Assembly: GCA_902629855.1 (NCBI GenBank)
Contig: CACOSI010000002.1
Location: 7,501 to 71,500 of the forward strand
DNA from: an uncultured Fidelibacterota bacterium
GTDB taxonomy: Bacteria > Fidelibacterota > Marinisomatia > Marinisomatales > Marinisomataceae
Direction of reading: 5' to 3'
Length of the DNA: 64,000 nt
Shown: positions 35,297 to 44,615 of the stretch, one piece after another
Layout of the letters: every line of letters starts with the position of its first letter
Numbering within the stretch: position 1 is the first letter of the stretch
Program-made: the position numbers and the translations under genes
Notes under the pieces: generated by a model
What the model was told of the DNA's origin: nothing
The model's database searches: none
The model's input: only the letters and a program-made list of their open reading frames with translations

Positions 35297-36231
35297 TGTA
35301 TAAAAATTTAAAAATTGGTCTTGCTCTTGGCGGTGGTGGGGCTAGAGGAGCTTGTCACATTGGTGTTTTAAGAGTTTTGGAAGATAATGGAATTATTCCA
35401 GATGTAATAGCAGGTACCAGTGCAGGTTCTATGATTGGTGCTATGTATGCTTCAGAATTAAACGCAAAAATTGTTGAAGAAAAGTATATGAAACATATTC
35501 AAAGTGAAAATTTCAAAGATCTTGGTTTCAGATATATTCCTAACTCAGAAAAAGATGATTCTATTTTTTCTCAAATTGTTAAGCAAATTAAGAATCAATA
35601 TGTTTTAATGGTTAGTTCAAACAGAAAATCTATTATTAAAAATGAAAGACTTTCAAAGGCAGCTAATATACTTTTTGAAGCAGATAGATTTGAAGATTTG
35701 AAAATCCCACTTTTCGTTAGTGCAACCGATCTAATAACTGGAAATCCTATTATCTACAAAACAGGAAATCTTGTTGATGCCGTTGTTCAAAGTTCGACTA
35801 TTCCTGGTTTTGTTGAGCCTACATATCAAAACAATAGAATGCTTGTTGATGGAGGTATTTCACTTCCAACTCCTGTTACACCACTCTTAGGAGAGTGTGA
35901 TTTTATTATTGCAGTAAACATTACAAGAGGTATTACTAATCAGCCTGAACCAAATAATATTTTTGAAATTCTAAACAGATCAAGAGATGTCTCTATAGGT
36001 CAATTAAATAAGTATATTCTTGAAAAATCTAATTTTGTTATAAAACCGGAACATAATAATCTTCATTGGTCTGCTTTTGACCAAAGTGATGAATTTCTCG
36101 AAGTTGGAAGAAAAGCTGCTTTAGATAGTATTGAAAATTTATTAGATACTTTAGATTTAAACTTGAAAAATAATATTAAACCAATCAAAGAAACTTTTTG
36201 GACAAAAATCAAGAAAAGATTATTTTCTTAG
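35296..36231 (+). CDS. Patatin-like phospholipase (RssA family)
   Basis: A 311-residue cytoplasmic or membrane-associated lipid hydrolase. The oxyanion hole GGGGARGACHIGVL, the nucleophile in GTSAGS (Ser) and the catalytic Asp in MLVDGGIS complete the Ser-Asp dyad of patatin-like proteins. Overall it resembles RssA/YchK proteins; the physiological substrate is unknown. It shares one base with the pyrE stop and lies six bases before dsbD. Confidence 0.9.
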   Translation: MYKNLKIGLALGGGGARGACHIGVLRVLEDNGIIPDVIAGTSAGSMIGAMYASELNAKIVEEKYMKHIQSENFKDLGFRYIPNSEKDDSIFSQIVKQIKNQYVLMVSSNRKSIIKNERLSKAANILFEADRFEDLKIPLFVSATDLITGNPIIYKTGNLVDAVVQSSTIPGFVEPTYQNNRMLVDGGISLPTPVTPLLGECDFIIAVNITRGITNQPEPNNIFEILNRSRDVSIGQLNKYILEKSNFVIKPEHNNLHWSAFDQSDEFLEVGRKAALDSIENLLDTLDLNLKNNIKPIKETFWTKIKKRLFS

Positions 36232-36237
36232 CCTTAT

Positions 36238-38058
36238 ATGAAAAAATTTATAATCTTTCTATCACTTTTTAAAATATTGTTCGCTCAATTTTCTGATCCA
36301 GCTCAGTTTTCAGTTTCAGCAGATAATGTAAACAAAGGAGAAGCAGCACTTATTCAGGTCAAAGCCGATTTGGAATTTTCCTGGAGAATTTATGCCGTCT
36401 ATGACGTTCCAGAAGGTCCCTCATCGACAAAATTTGATATTGATTCAGAATTTATAAAAAATATTGGTACTATAATTGAACCTGAGCCAACAGAAAAATT
36501 TGATGAAGGCTTTGGTAATGTAACAAAATATCATGAGGGTAGCCCAATATTTACTATCCCTCTTATGCTTGATGAAAATATTGATTTAGGAGAAAAATCG
36601 ATAGATGTTTTGATTGATTATCAGGTTTGTAATGATAACTTATGTTATCCACCAAATCAAATAGTTAAAACTGTATCTTTTGACTTGTTATCAAACGAGG
36701 TTAGACAAGAAAAAAACTTAAGCAATTTTAATTTTGCAAATCCATCACTTTTTTCAAGACTGGGTTTTGATGAAAATGATTTTATGAATTTGATCTTAAC
36801 ATCACTAATTGCTGGTTTTGCTGCATTATTAACCCCATGCGTATTTCCAATGATTCCTATTACAATTTCATTTTTTTTGAAAAGGTCTGAAAATAAAAAA
36901 ACTTCTCCTGTCAAAGATGCTTCAGTTTATATGCTTGGTATTGTAATGACTTTTACATTATTAGGTGTATTACTTGCAATTGTTCTTGGTGCATCCGGTG
37001 CTACACAATTAGCTTCAAATCCTTATGTAAACTTATTTATTGCATTTCTTTTCATTTATTTCGCTTTCTCACTTTTTGGTTTTTACGAAATTGAAATTCC
37101 TCAAGCTTTAAAAAGATTCTCACTAGAAAGAGAAAACTCAGAAGGTTTTGCTGGTATCTTATTCATGGCCCTAACATTTACATTAACATCATTTACATGT
37201 ACTGTTGCATTTATGGGAACAGTTTTAGTAGTAGCTTCACAGGGAGATTGGTTTTGGCCTGTTATTGGAATGTTAATTTTTAGTTTGGCATTTGCTTCTC
37301 CATTCTTTTTCTTAGCTCTATTTCCTCATTATCTTTCAAAATTGCCACAGTCAGGAGGTTGGTTGAATTCTGTTAAGGTGATTATGGGATTCTTAGAAAT
37401 AGCTGCAGCATTAAAGTTTATAAGCAATACAGATTTAGTTTGGAATTGGGATATATTTACATATGAAGTAGTTTTGTATTTATGGGCTTTAATAATGCTC
37501 CTTTCAGGATTATACATATTTGGATATATTAAGTTTAAAAATGATTCTTCAATTAGCTTAAACAAAACAAGATCTGCTATCGGTTTATCATTTTTTATAT
37601 TTTCCTTTTATTTAGCATCTGGTAACCTAGGATATCAGATAAATGGTACTATCGAATCCTATCTTCCTCCAAAGAAATATAGAACTAATCTTATCTGGAA
37701 TAATAATTTAGATGATGCTTTTAAAATTGCTAATTCAGAAAATAAGAAAATTTTTATAGATTTCACTGGTGTTACTTGCACTAATTGTAGATGGATGGAA
37801 ACAAACATTTTCAGCGATAAAAGTGTTGAAGAATTAATGTCTAAATTTGTTTTGGTAAGTCTTTACACAGATGCTGGTGAGAATTTTTTAGAAAAAAGAG
37901 AATACCAAATTAGTAGATTTGAGACTGCAGCATTACCTTATTATGTTATTTTAAGTAAAAAAGATAGAGTAATTGCTGAGTTTCCTGGTTTAACTAGAGA
38001 TTCTGAAAAATTTAAAGAATTTTTAAAATTAGGTTTAAATGATAAAGGAACTTTTTAA
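36238..38058 (+). CDS. dsbD: Thiol:disulfide interchange protein DsbD
   Basis: A 606-residue inner-membrane protein carrying electrons from thioredoxin to periplasmic proteins. It has a signal peptide (MKKFIIFLSLFKILFA), then the N-terminal DsbD-alpha domain with the Cys pair in VCNDNLCYPPNQ. The central membrane domain has two buried Cys residues, LTPCVFPMIPI and SFTCTVAFMG. The C-terminal thioredoxin domain has TGVTCTNCRWME. All three redox pairs are present, so the protein should be active. It shares one base with the start of the HtrA protease gene. Confidence 0.95.
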   Translation: MKKFIIFLSLFKILFAQFSDPAQFSVSADNVNKGEAALIQVKADLEFSWRIYAVYDVPEGPSSTKFDIDSEFIKNIGTIIEPEPTEKFDEGFGNVTKYHEGSPIFTIPLMLDENIDLGEKSIDVLIDYQVCNDNLCYPPNQIVKTVSFDLLSNEVRQEKNLSNFNFANPSLFSRLGFDENDFMNLILTSLIAGFAALLTPCVFPMIPITISFFLKRSENKKTSPVKDASVYMLGIVMTFTLLGVLLAIVLGASGATQLASNPYVNLFIAFLFIYFAFSLFGFYEIEIPQALKRFSLERENSEGFAGILFMALTFTLTSFTCTVAFMGTVLVVASQGDWFWPVIGMLIFSLAFASPFFFLALFPHYLSKLPQSGGWLNSVKVIMGFLEIAAALKFISNTDLVWNWDIFTYEVVLYLWALIMLLSGLYIFGYIKFKNDSSISLNKTRSAIGLSFFIFSFYLASGNLGYQINGTIESYLPPKKYRTNLIWNNNLDDAFKIANSENKKIFIDFTGVTCTNCRWMETNIFSDKSVEELMSKFVLVSLYTDAGENFLEKREYQISRFETAALPYYVILSKKDRVIAEFPGLTRDSEKFKEFLKLGLNDKGTF

Positions 38059-39473
38059 TGATTAAAGCATTTTATAGACATATGAGTAAGAAAATACTAG
38101 TAATTGTTTTTCTGCTGACGGCCTCATTTGCGCAATCTAATATTTTTGCACAATTTGGTAGTTCTTTTGCAGATATCGCTGAAGATGTTAACGAGTCAGT
38201 TGTCACAATTACTACTACCAATACAATCATGTTGGATAAGGATATTCAAAATTTCTATAGATATTGGGGTCGAGAGCTTCCAGATGAATATGAAAGTAAG
38301 TCATTAGGTAGTGGTGTTATTGTAGACTCTGAAAACGCTTATATTGTAACTAATCATCATGTTATCTTTGATGAAAGGTCAAATAAACCCGTAGAAGAGA
38401 TAAAAGTTCAGTTGCTTGATAAGAGAATATTTGAAGCTACTGTAATTGGCTTAGATAAAGCTACAGACTTAGCAGTCTTAAAAATTGAAGCAGAAGATAT
38501 TAAAGCTGTTAGTCTAGGTGATTCTGAAAAAGTAAGGGTAGGTGAATGGGTCCTTGCAATTGGTAGTCCCTTTTCTGAATCATTAAGCCATACAGTAACA
38601 GCTGGTATTGTAAGCGCTTTAGGCCGTAATAACGTCATGAGCAGTTTAGATACGTATCAAAACTTCATTCAAACAGATGCTGCAATCAATCCAGGAAATA
38701 GTGGTGGAGCCTTACTCAATATGCAGGGTGAATTAATTGGTATCAATGCTGCAATTGCATCTGGTGGAGGTAGAGCAAATGCTGGAATAGGTTTTGCAAT
38801 CCCATCTGCTATGGTTAAAAAAGTTATGAATGATTTAATTGCTAAAGGATATGTTGTTAGATCATTTTTGGGTATCTATATGCAAGATATAAATGAAGAT
38901 CTTTATGAGACTTTAGACCTTAATACAAGAAATGGTGCTATTGTAAGTGATATTGTAGAAGACAGTCCAGCTGATAAAGCAGGATTTGAAGAAGGTGATG
39001 TCATTGTAAAATTTGAAAATAAAGAAATCAGTAATGGCTCTGAGCTTAAAAATTTAGTTTCAAGCAGTGAACCTGGCTCGAGAGTAAAAATTGAAATTTT
39101 CAGAGGTGATAAGAAAAAGAACCTATTTGTAGTCCTTGAGGAAAGATCTGATGAGGAGATGGTCTCAATACCTAAAAACGATTATTCTGAGCTTGGTTTA
39201 TCCTTGAGAAACCCCTCTGAGTCTTTAATGGAAAGATTTGACTTTGATGATATTTCTAACATTCAAGGAGTAATTGTTGTTGATGTTCAAGATGACAGTC
39301 CTGCTCAAAAAGCTGGTATCGTTGAAGGAGATATTATTTCACGAGTTGGAAGAAAAAAAATATTCAATACAGATGATTTTGATAGTGAAATAAGCAAATA
39401 TGATGATAAAGATAAAATCTTATTTCTTGTTAAAAGAGGCGACTCATCAAGATTTCTAACTTTGAATAGATAA
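38058..39473 (+). CDS. Periplasmic serine protease, HtrA/DegQ family
   Basis: A 471-residue exported protease and chaperone for misfolded envelope proteins. The signal peptide lies at about residues 9-30 (KKILVIVFLLTASFAQS); a second ATG at 38082 just before it is an alternative start. The catalytic triad is visible: His in VTNHHVIF, Asp in DKATDLAVLK and Ser in NPGNSGGALLN. Two PDZ domains follow (about 265-355 and 375-471; NGAIVSDIVEDSPADKAGFEEGD and GVIVVDVQDDSPAQKAGIVEGD). Following dsbD, it fits an envelope-quality-control pair. Confidence 0.94.
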   Translation: MIKAFYRHMSKKILVIVFLLTASFAQSNIFAQFGSSFADIAEDVNESVVTITTTNTIMLDKDIQNFYRYWGRELPDEYESKSLGSGVIVDSENAYIVTNHHVIFDERSNKPVEEIKVQLLDKRIFEATVIGLDKATDLAVLKIEAEDIKAVSLGDSEKVRVGEWVLAIGSPFSESLSHTVTAGIVSALGRNNVMSSLDTYQNFIQTDAAINPGNSGGALLNMQGELIGINAAIASGGGRANAGIGFAIPSAMVKKVMNDLIAKGYVVRSFLGIYMQDINEDLYETLDLNTRNGAIVSDIVEDSPADKAGFEEGDVIVKFENKEISNGSELKNLVSSSEPGSRVKIEIFRGDKKKNLFVVLEERSDEEMVSIPKNDYSELGLSLRNPSESLMERFDFDDISNIQGVIVVDVQDDSPAQKAGIVEGDIISRVGRKKIFNTDDFDSEISKYDDKDKILFLVKRGDSSRFLTLNR

Positions 39474-39484
39474 ATTCTCTTCAA

Positions 39485-39515
39485 TTGTAATTTTTCTTCA
39501 TTTCTTATAAGTTCG
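39485..39515 (+). promoter_or_regulatory. Candidate FCB-type promoter before ileS (TTG-N20-TAAGTTCG)
   Basis: TTG at 39485-39487 and TAAGTTCG at 39508-39515 are separated by 20 bases, in the 51-base gap between the HtrA gene and ileS. The -7 box differs from TAnnTTTG by one base. The ATG follows nine bases after the box. Confidence 0.4.
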
Positions 39516-39524
39516 TAGTTAATT

Positions 39525-42500
39525 ATGAGTATTAAGAAAGAAAATCCAAAAATTGACTTTGTACAAAATGAGCATGAAATACTGAAGTATTGGTCTGAAA
39601 AAGATATTTTCAAAAAATTAGTTCTTAAGAATTCAAATGGTCCCAAATGGAGTTTTCTTGATGGACCAATCACAGCCAATAATCCTATGGGAGTCCATCA
39701 TGCTTGGGGAAGAACACTAAAAGATTTATATCAAAGATATAAGGCAATGAATGGTTATCAATTAAGGTATCAAAATGGTTTTGATTGCCAAGGTTTATGG
39801 GTAGAAATCGAAGTTGAAAAAGAACTTGGAATTAAGTCAAAGAAAGAAGTCGAAGAGCTTGGTATTGAGAAATTTGTTAACCTTTGTAAAGATCGTGTAT
39901 TAAAATATTCAGAGATTCAAAAGAATCAGTCAATTAGACTTGGATATTGGATGGATTGGGAAAACTCTTATTTTACAATGTCAGAGGAAAATAATTATGC
40001 CATCTGGGCTTTTTTAAAAAAACTATCTGAAGATAATAAGATTTACAGAGGAACAGACGTTGTTCCGTGGTCTGGAAGATCTGGAACTTCATACTCTCAA
40101 ATGGAAATTATTGAAGGTAGAAAGCTCACAGTCCACAAAGGTGTATTTGTAAAGTTTCCAGTTAAAGACAGTGATAATGAAAATATTTTAATTTGGACAA
40201 CAACACCATGGACGTTGTCCTCGAATATTGCTGTTGCTGTTAATAAAAAAATTAATTACGCAAAAATTAAAGTGAAAGACGGTACCATATATTATGTTGC
40301 AGAAACAAATTTAAAATATCAAAGACTTTCTAAAGAGTTTTCTGAAAAGAAGAATTGGGTTGAAGGTGTTCCAAAATTAAAAACACTTGATCAAATCTTT
40401 AAAGAAAGAGGAGGTTATGAGGTAATTGAAGTGTTAAAAGGTGAAAATTTAATTGGATTGAATTATAGTGGTCCTTTTGATCATTTGGAACCTCAAAAAA
40501 CTGTTGGAGGCTATCCTGTAATTGATAAAAACAATATCAACAAAAAAACCGCAATAGATTGCCACGTTATAATTGATGGTGGTAAAGACTCTGAAGGTAA
40601 TGACATGGTCGTTGAGGGAGAAGGAACTGGTTTTGTTCATATGGCAGGAGGTTGTGGAGCAATTGACAATAAAATTTGTAAAAAAGAAGGCTTTGTTGAA
40701 ATATCACCTATTGATAATCAAGCTAATTTCTTAGAAGGTTTTGATTTTATGTCAGGTCTAAATGTAACCGATGCTCAAACTGCCGAAAAGATTATATCAA
40801 ACCTTAAAGAAAGAGATTTATTATTATATGTTGAAGATTATCCTCATATATATCCCCATTGTTGGAGATCCGGAGACGAATTAGTTTTTAAACAAGTTGA
40901 TGAGTGGTATATAAATATGGATTGGAGAAAAAAAATTAAATCAGTTGTTGATGATATAAATTGGATTCCAAGCTGGGGCCAGGATCGAGAGCATGACTGG
41001 CTTGATAATATGGGTGATTGGATGATTTCAAAGAAACGCTTCTGGGGACTTGCACTTCCCATTTGGACATTTGATGACGGCAGTTTTCATGTTGTCGGTT
41101 CCAAAAATGAACTTAAAGAGTTGGCTGTTGAAGGTTGGGATAAATTTGAAGGAAATTCTCCTCATAGACCATGGGTTGATTATGTTAAAATTAAACATCC
41201 TAAAACCGGCCTCATTGGAACTCGAATTGCAGATGTTGGAAATCCTTGGCTTGATGCGGGTATTGTTCCTTTTTCAACTATGAAATATTTTGAGGACAAA
41301 AAATATTGGGAACAATGGTTTCCAGCTGACTTTATAACCGAATGTTTTCCAGGTCAATTTAGAAATTGGTTTTATTCGTTATTAGCAATGTCTGCTTTTT
41401 TAGAAGATAAAGCTCCATTTAAAACACTACTTGGTCACGCCTTAGTTAAAGATGAAAAAGGTGATGAAATGCATAAATCTGCTGGAAATGCTATCTGGTT
41501 TGATGATGCCGCTGAAAAAATGGGTGTCGATGTTATGAGATGGATGTATTCTAAACAAAATGTTGAAAATAATCTACTTTTCGGTTACGATAAAGCAGAT
41601 GAAGTTCGAAAAAAACTAATAAGTTTATGGAATATATATTCATTTTTTTGTACTTATGCATCTTTAGATAAATTTGTCCCTGGAAAAAATAAAATTGATA
41701 AAGAAGATTTATCTTTACTCGATAAATGGATAAAAGAAAAATCAAAGGCACTCATTGTAAAATCAAAAGAAAGTTTCGATAGTTTTGAAATAGATAAATT
41801 TCTAAAAGATGTCGAGATTTTCATTGATGACTTATCAAATTGGTATATAAGAAGAAATAGAAGAAGATTTTGGAAAAGTGAAAATGATAAAGATAAGTTT
41901 GTTGCATACCAAACACTATATGAAGTACTGCTAAGCCTAATAAAAGTATTATCTCCTGTTCTACCTTTTATTTCAGAAAGAATGTTTTTAAATATGACAT
42001 CTGAGGATTCTAAAGAAAATAAAGAGAGTATTCATTTATCAAATTTCCCAAAATATGATGGTGAGATTGATTATGAACTAATCTCAAAAGTAGATTCTCT
42101 CAAAAAAGTTATAGAATCCGGAAGGGCAGTTAGAAAAAAAGCAAATATTAAAGTGAGACAACCGCTCGATCATTTGAAAATATTTATGTTAGATAATGAT
42201 TTAAAAAAGTTTATAACTGAACAACAAGACATCATTATTGATGAGTTAAATATTAAAAATGTTATTTTTTCTGATGACTTAAATGATTTTGGAGATTTTA
42301 GCTTAAAACCAAATTTTAAAAGCATTAAATCAAAATTTGAAGACGATATGCAAGATGTAATGAAAAAAATTAAAACTTTCGATGCCCAAAAAATTGCAAA
42401 GGATTATCTTAAAGGAAAGGCATTCATAAAAAATGAATTAGGTATTTCAAGAGAAGATATAATTTTAGATTTAAATGCTAGCGATGGATTTGAATCCTTC

Positions 42501-42809
42501 TTAAGTAACAATGTTGTTGTTGCATTAAGTACAACCATATCAAAAGAATTAAAAATTGAAGGCGTTTTTAGGGATTTAATAAGGCACATTCAAATCATGA
42601 GAAAGGAAGCAGACTTTAATATTGACGATAGAATTTTGATTGGAGTCAAGTTCCCAGAAGATTTGAAAAATGAGATTGCTTCAAATAAAGAATTTTTTAT
42701 GAATGAAGTATTGTGTACAGATATTATGGACAATTTGGAAAATTTTGACTATAATTCTCCATTCAAATATGAAAACAATGAAATTGAAATTTACTTAAAA
42801 AAACTATAG
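39525..42809 (+). CDS. ileS: Isoleucine--tRNA ligase, divergent subclass
   Basis: A 1094-residue class I aminoacyl-tRNA synthetase. The usual HIGH motif is replaced by HHAWG at 58-62 (ANNPMGVHHAWGRTLKD), and the usual KMSKS by EMHKSAGNA (DEKGDEMHKSAGN). The editing domain (TTPWTLSSNIAVAV) and the anticodon-binding domain are present; the C-terminal zinc finger of E. coli IleRS is not seen. I recall other bacterial proteins annotated as IleRS with the same HHAWG segment, so this looks like a family and not decay. It should charge tRNA-Ile; ValRS or LeuRS identity is less likely given the layout. Confidence 0.88.
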   Translation: MSIKKENPKIDFVQNEHEILKYWSEKDIFKKLVLKNSNGPKWSFLDGPITANNPMGVHHAWGRTLKDLYQRYKAMNGYQLRYQNGFDCQGLWVEIEVEKELGIKSKKEVEELGIEKFVNLCKDRVLKYSEIQKNQSIRLGYWMDWENSYFTMSEENNYAIWAFLKKLSEDNKIYRGTDVVPWSGRSGTSYSQMEIIEGRKLTVHKGVFVKFPVKDSDNENILIWTTTPWTLSSNIAVAVNKKINYAKIKVKDGTIYYVAETNLKYQRLSKEFSEKKNWVEGVPKLKTLDQIFKERGGYEVIEVLKGENLIGLNYSGPFDHLEPQKTVGGYPVIDKNNINKKTAIDCHVIIDGGKDSEGNDMVVEGEGTGFVHMAGGCGAIDNKICKKEGFVEISPIDNQANFLEGFDFMSGLNVTDAQTAEKIISNLKERDLLLYVEDYPHIYPHCWRSGDELVFKQVDEWYINMDWRKKIKSVVDDINWIPSWGQDREHDWLDNMGDWMISKKRFWGLALPIWTFDDGSFHVVGSKNELKELAVEGWDKFEGNSPHRPWVDYVKIKHPKTGLIGTRIADVGNPWLDAGIVPFSTMKYFEDKKYWEQWFPADFITECFPGQFRNWFYSLLAMSAFLEDKAPFKTLLGHALVKDEKGDEMHKSAGNAIWFDDAAEKMGVDVMRWMYSKQNVENNLLFGYDKADEVRKKLISLWNIYSFFCTYASLDKFVPGKNKIDKEDLSLLDKWIKEKSKALIVKSKESFDSFEIDKFLKDVEIFIDDLSNWYIRRNRRRFWKSENDKDKFVAYQTLYEVLLSLIKVLSPVLPFISERMFLNMTSEDSKENKESIHLSNFPKYDGEIDYELISKVDSLKKVIESGRAVRKKANIKVRQPLDHLKIFMLDNDLKKFITEQQDIIIDELNIKNVIFSDDLNDFGDFSLKPNFKSIKSKFEDDMQDVMKKIKTFDAQKIAKDYLKGKAFIKNELGISREDIILDLNASDGFESFLSNNVVVALSTTISKELKIEGVFRDLIRHIQIMRKEADFNIDDRILIGVKFPEDLKNEIASNKEFFMNEVLCTDIMDNLENFDYNSPFKYENNEIEIYLKKL

Positions 42810-42817
42810 AGAAAAAA

Positions 42818-43201
42818 TTGGCTAAGAAAAAAACAAAATGGACAAAAGCTGAATTAAAAATGTTTGAAGAAAATATTTTAAAAAAAATAGCTGAAGTAAA
42901 TGAGAGTATTGAAGGTGTTAGATCAACCACAGCACCAACAAATTCAGTTTTCATCCAAGAAAAGTCAGAAGATTTCAACGAAGGTACAGAGGCCCATGAA
43001 GTTGAAAAAAATTTTCTTCTAATGTCTCGTGAGTCCGATTATTTGGTAAATCTTCAGAAAGCTCTTCAAAGAATTAAAGATGGTACTTATGGAATTTGCG
43101 AAATATCTGGCGAATTGATATCAAAAGAAAGGTTAATGGAAGTTCCTAATGCCACCAAAAGTGTTTTCTTTAAAGAAAAGAAAAAACTTAATCTATTATG
43201 A
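42818..43201 (+). CDS. TraR/DksA-family protein with decayed zinc finger
   Basis: A 127-residue protein that resembles DksA/TraR regulators of RNA polymerase: an N-terminal coiled coil (about 10-85) and the closing ALQRIKDGTYGICEISGELISKERL segment. Of the four zinc Cys residues only Cys94 (GICE) remains; the others are replaced (ISGE, SVFFKEKK). Bacteroidetes relatives show the same loss, so the domain can evidently fold without zinc. The start is TTG at 42818, eight bases after ileS. It overlaps lspA as ATGA. Binding to the polymerase secondary channel is inferred from the family. Confidence 0.82.
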   Translation: MAKKKTKWTKAELKMFEENILKKIAEVNESIEGVRSTTAPTNSVFIQEKSEDFNEGTEAHEVEKNFLLMSRESDYLVNLQKALQRIKDGTYGICEISGELISKERLMEVPNATKSVFFKEKKKLNLL

Positions 43202-43644
43202 TTAAATATCTATCAATTCTGATAGTTATAATTGATCAAATCACAAAATTTATAGTTCATAAATGTATGGACCTTTACGATTCTATCAATGTAATTCCAT
43301 ATTTTCTTAATTTTACATACATACGTAATGAAGGAATTGCTTTTGGAATTTATTTTGAAGGAGGAAAAATTTTTTTCATCATCTTGCCAATTCTTATAAC
43401 TATTTATTTATTTTATCTCTTAAAAAATGAAGAATTTCAGGATAATCAATCTCAAATTGCTTTATACTTAATTATTGCTGGTGCTATTGGTAATATTATA
43501 GATAGAATTTTCAGAGGATATGTCGTTGATTTCATCGATTTTCATTTAAATGGTATGCATTGGTATGTTTTTAATATTGCAGATTCATCAGTAACAATCG
43601 GGTTGATATTTTTGCTATATAGCTCTATAATTGTTAAAAAGTAA
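43198..43644 (+). CDS. lspA: Lipoprotein signal peptidase
   Basis: A 148-residue inner-membrane aspartyl protease (signal peptidase II) that trims prolipoproteins. It has four hydrophobic helices and the family motifs YIRNEGIAFG, GAIGNIIDRIFRGYVVDFIDFH and FNIADSSVTIG; the catalytic Asp pair sits in the last two. It would process the several lipoproteins encoded in this window. The ATG overlaps the stop of the DksA-like gene by four bases. Confidence 0.96.
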   Translation: MIKYLSILIVIIDQITKFIVHKCMDLYDSINVIPYFLNFTYIRNEGIAFGIYFEGGKIFFIILPILITIYLFYLLKNEEFQDNQSQIALYLIIAGAIGNIIDRIFRGYVVDFIDFHLNGMHWYVFNIADSSVTIGLIFLLYSSIIVKK

Positions 43645-43649
43645 TAATT

Positions 43650-44615
43650 ATGAAGATAGTAATTTCATCAAATGATGATCTAGAGAGAATTGATAGTTTT
43701 TTATCGACTAGATTAGTTCAATTATCAAGAAGTAAGATTCAAAAGCTTATTGAAGAAAAATTAATTACCGTTAACGGAGTATTTGTAAAAAAAAATACAA
43801 AGCTCGTAAAAGATGATATAATTAAAATCCATAAAAAAGAGTTGATATCCAGTGAATTAAAAAAACTGAAAAAATGGGACAAGCCACTAGAAATCATTCA
43901 TCAAGAAAAGGACTTTGCCATTATCAATAAACCTTTCGGTATTATTACTCATCCAACCAATAATAATATTGATAAAACATTAGTGAACATTTTATTAAGT
44001 ACGTTTTCTAACGAGCTAAGCAAACATCCAGATCCACTTAGACCAGGTATTGTACATAGGCTTGATAAAGATACATCAGGAGTAATGATTATTCCATTCA
44101 ATGAATTTTCACATTGGAAAATTGCTGAGCAGTTTAAAGATAGAAGTGTAGAAAAAAACTACATAGCTTTAACATGGGGGAATTGGAAGAAAGAAAATGG
44201 CCAAATTAAAAATAATTTAACAAGAAATAAAAAAAACCCTATCAAACATCAATCATCTTTGAATGGAAAATTAGCAGAATCAAACTACAGTCTTATAAAG
44301 TCTGGAAAATACTTCTCATCTTTAAACTTTTATCCCAAAACTGGTAGAACTCATCAAATACGAGTTCATTGTAGCGAGGAAGGATTCCCAATTGTTGGTG
44401 ACGAATTATATGGGGGCGGTACAAAAAAAATTAATGAATACTTACCTGAAGTTAGGTCTTTAATGAATGAAAATATTGATAGTAACGGTCACTACTTACA
44501 TGCAAAAAGTATAACGTTCTATCATCCAGTTTCGATGAAAAAAATAACTTTTGAAGCTAAACCAGAAAAAAGATTTGAAAAGTTATTTAATGCTATAAAA
44601 AATGACGAAATTTAA
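43650..44615 (+). CDS. rluD: 23S rRNA pseudouridine synthase (RluD-type)
   Basis: A 321-residue RluA-family enzyme. An N-terminal S4 RNA-binding domain covers about residues 10-60 (RIDSFLSTRLVQLSRSKIQKLI). The catalytic motif is HRLDKDTSGVMII, with the nucleophile Asp139. The S4 domain and the length fit RluD, which modifies helix 69 of 23S rRNA; RluC is the alternative. It follows lspA, as in many bacteria, and overlaps the recombinase gene by 14 bases. Confidence 0.92.
   Translation: MKIVISSNDDLERIDSFLSTRLVQLSRSKIQKLIEEKLITVNGVFVKKNTKLVKDDIIKIHKKELISSELKKLKKWDKPLEIIHQEKDFAIINKPFGIITHPTNNNIDKTLVNILLSTFSNELSKHPDPLRPGIVHRLDKDTSGVMIIPFNEFSHWKIAEQFKDRSVEKNYIALTWGNWKKENGQIKNNLTRNKKNPIKHQSSLNGKLAESNYSLIKSGKYFSSLNFYPKTGRTHQIRVHCSEEGFPIVGDELYGGGTKKINEYLPEVRSLMNENIDSNGHYLHAKSITFYHPVSMKKITFEAKPEKRFEKLFNAIKNDEI

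Noticed and set aside
39305-39679. Antisense and overlapping open frames such as this one, and others inside guaA, ileS, pckA and sucD
   Set aside because: They lie within genes with clear protein motifs, have no recognisable domains and no plausible start signals.
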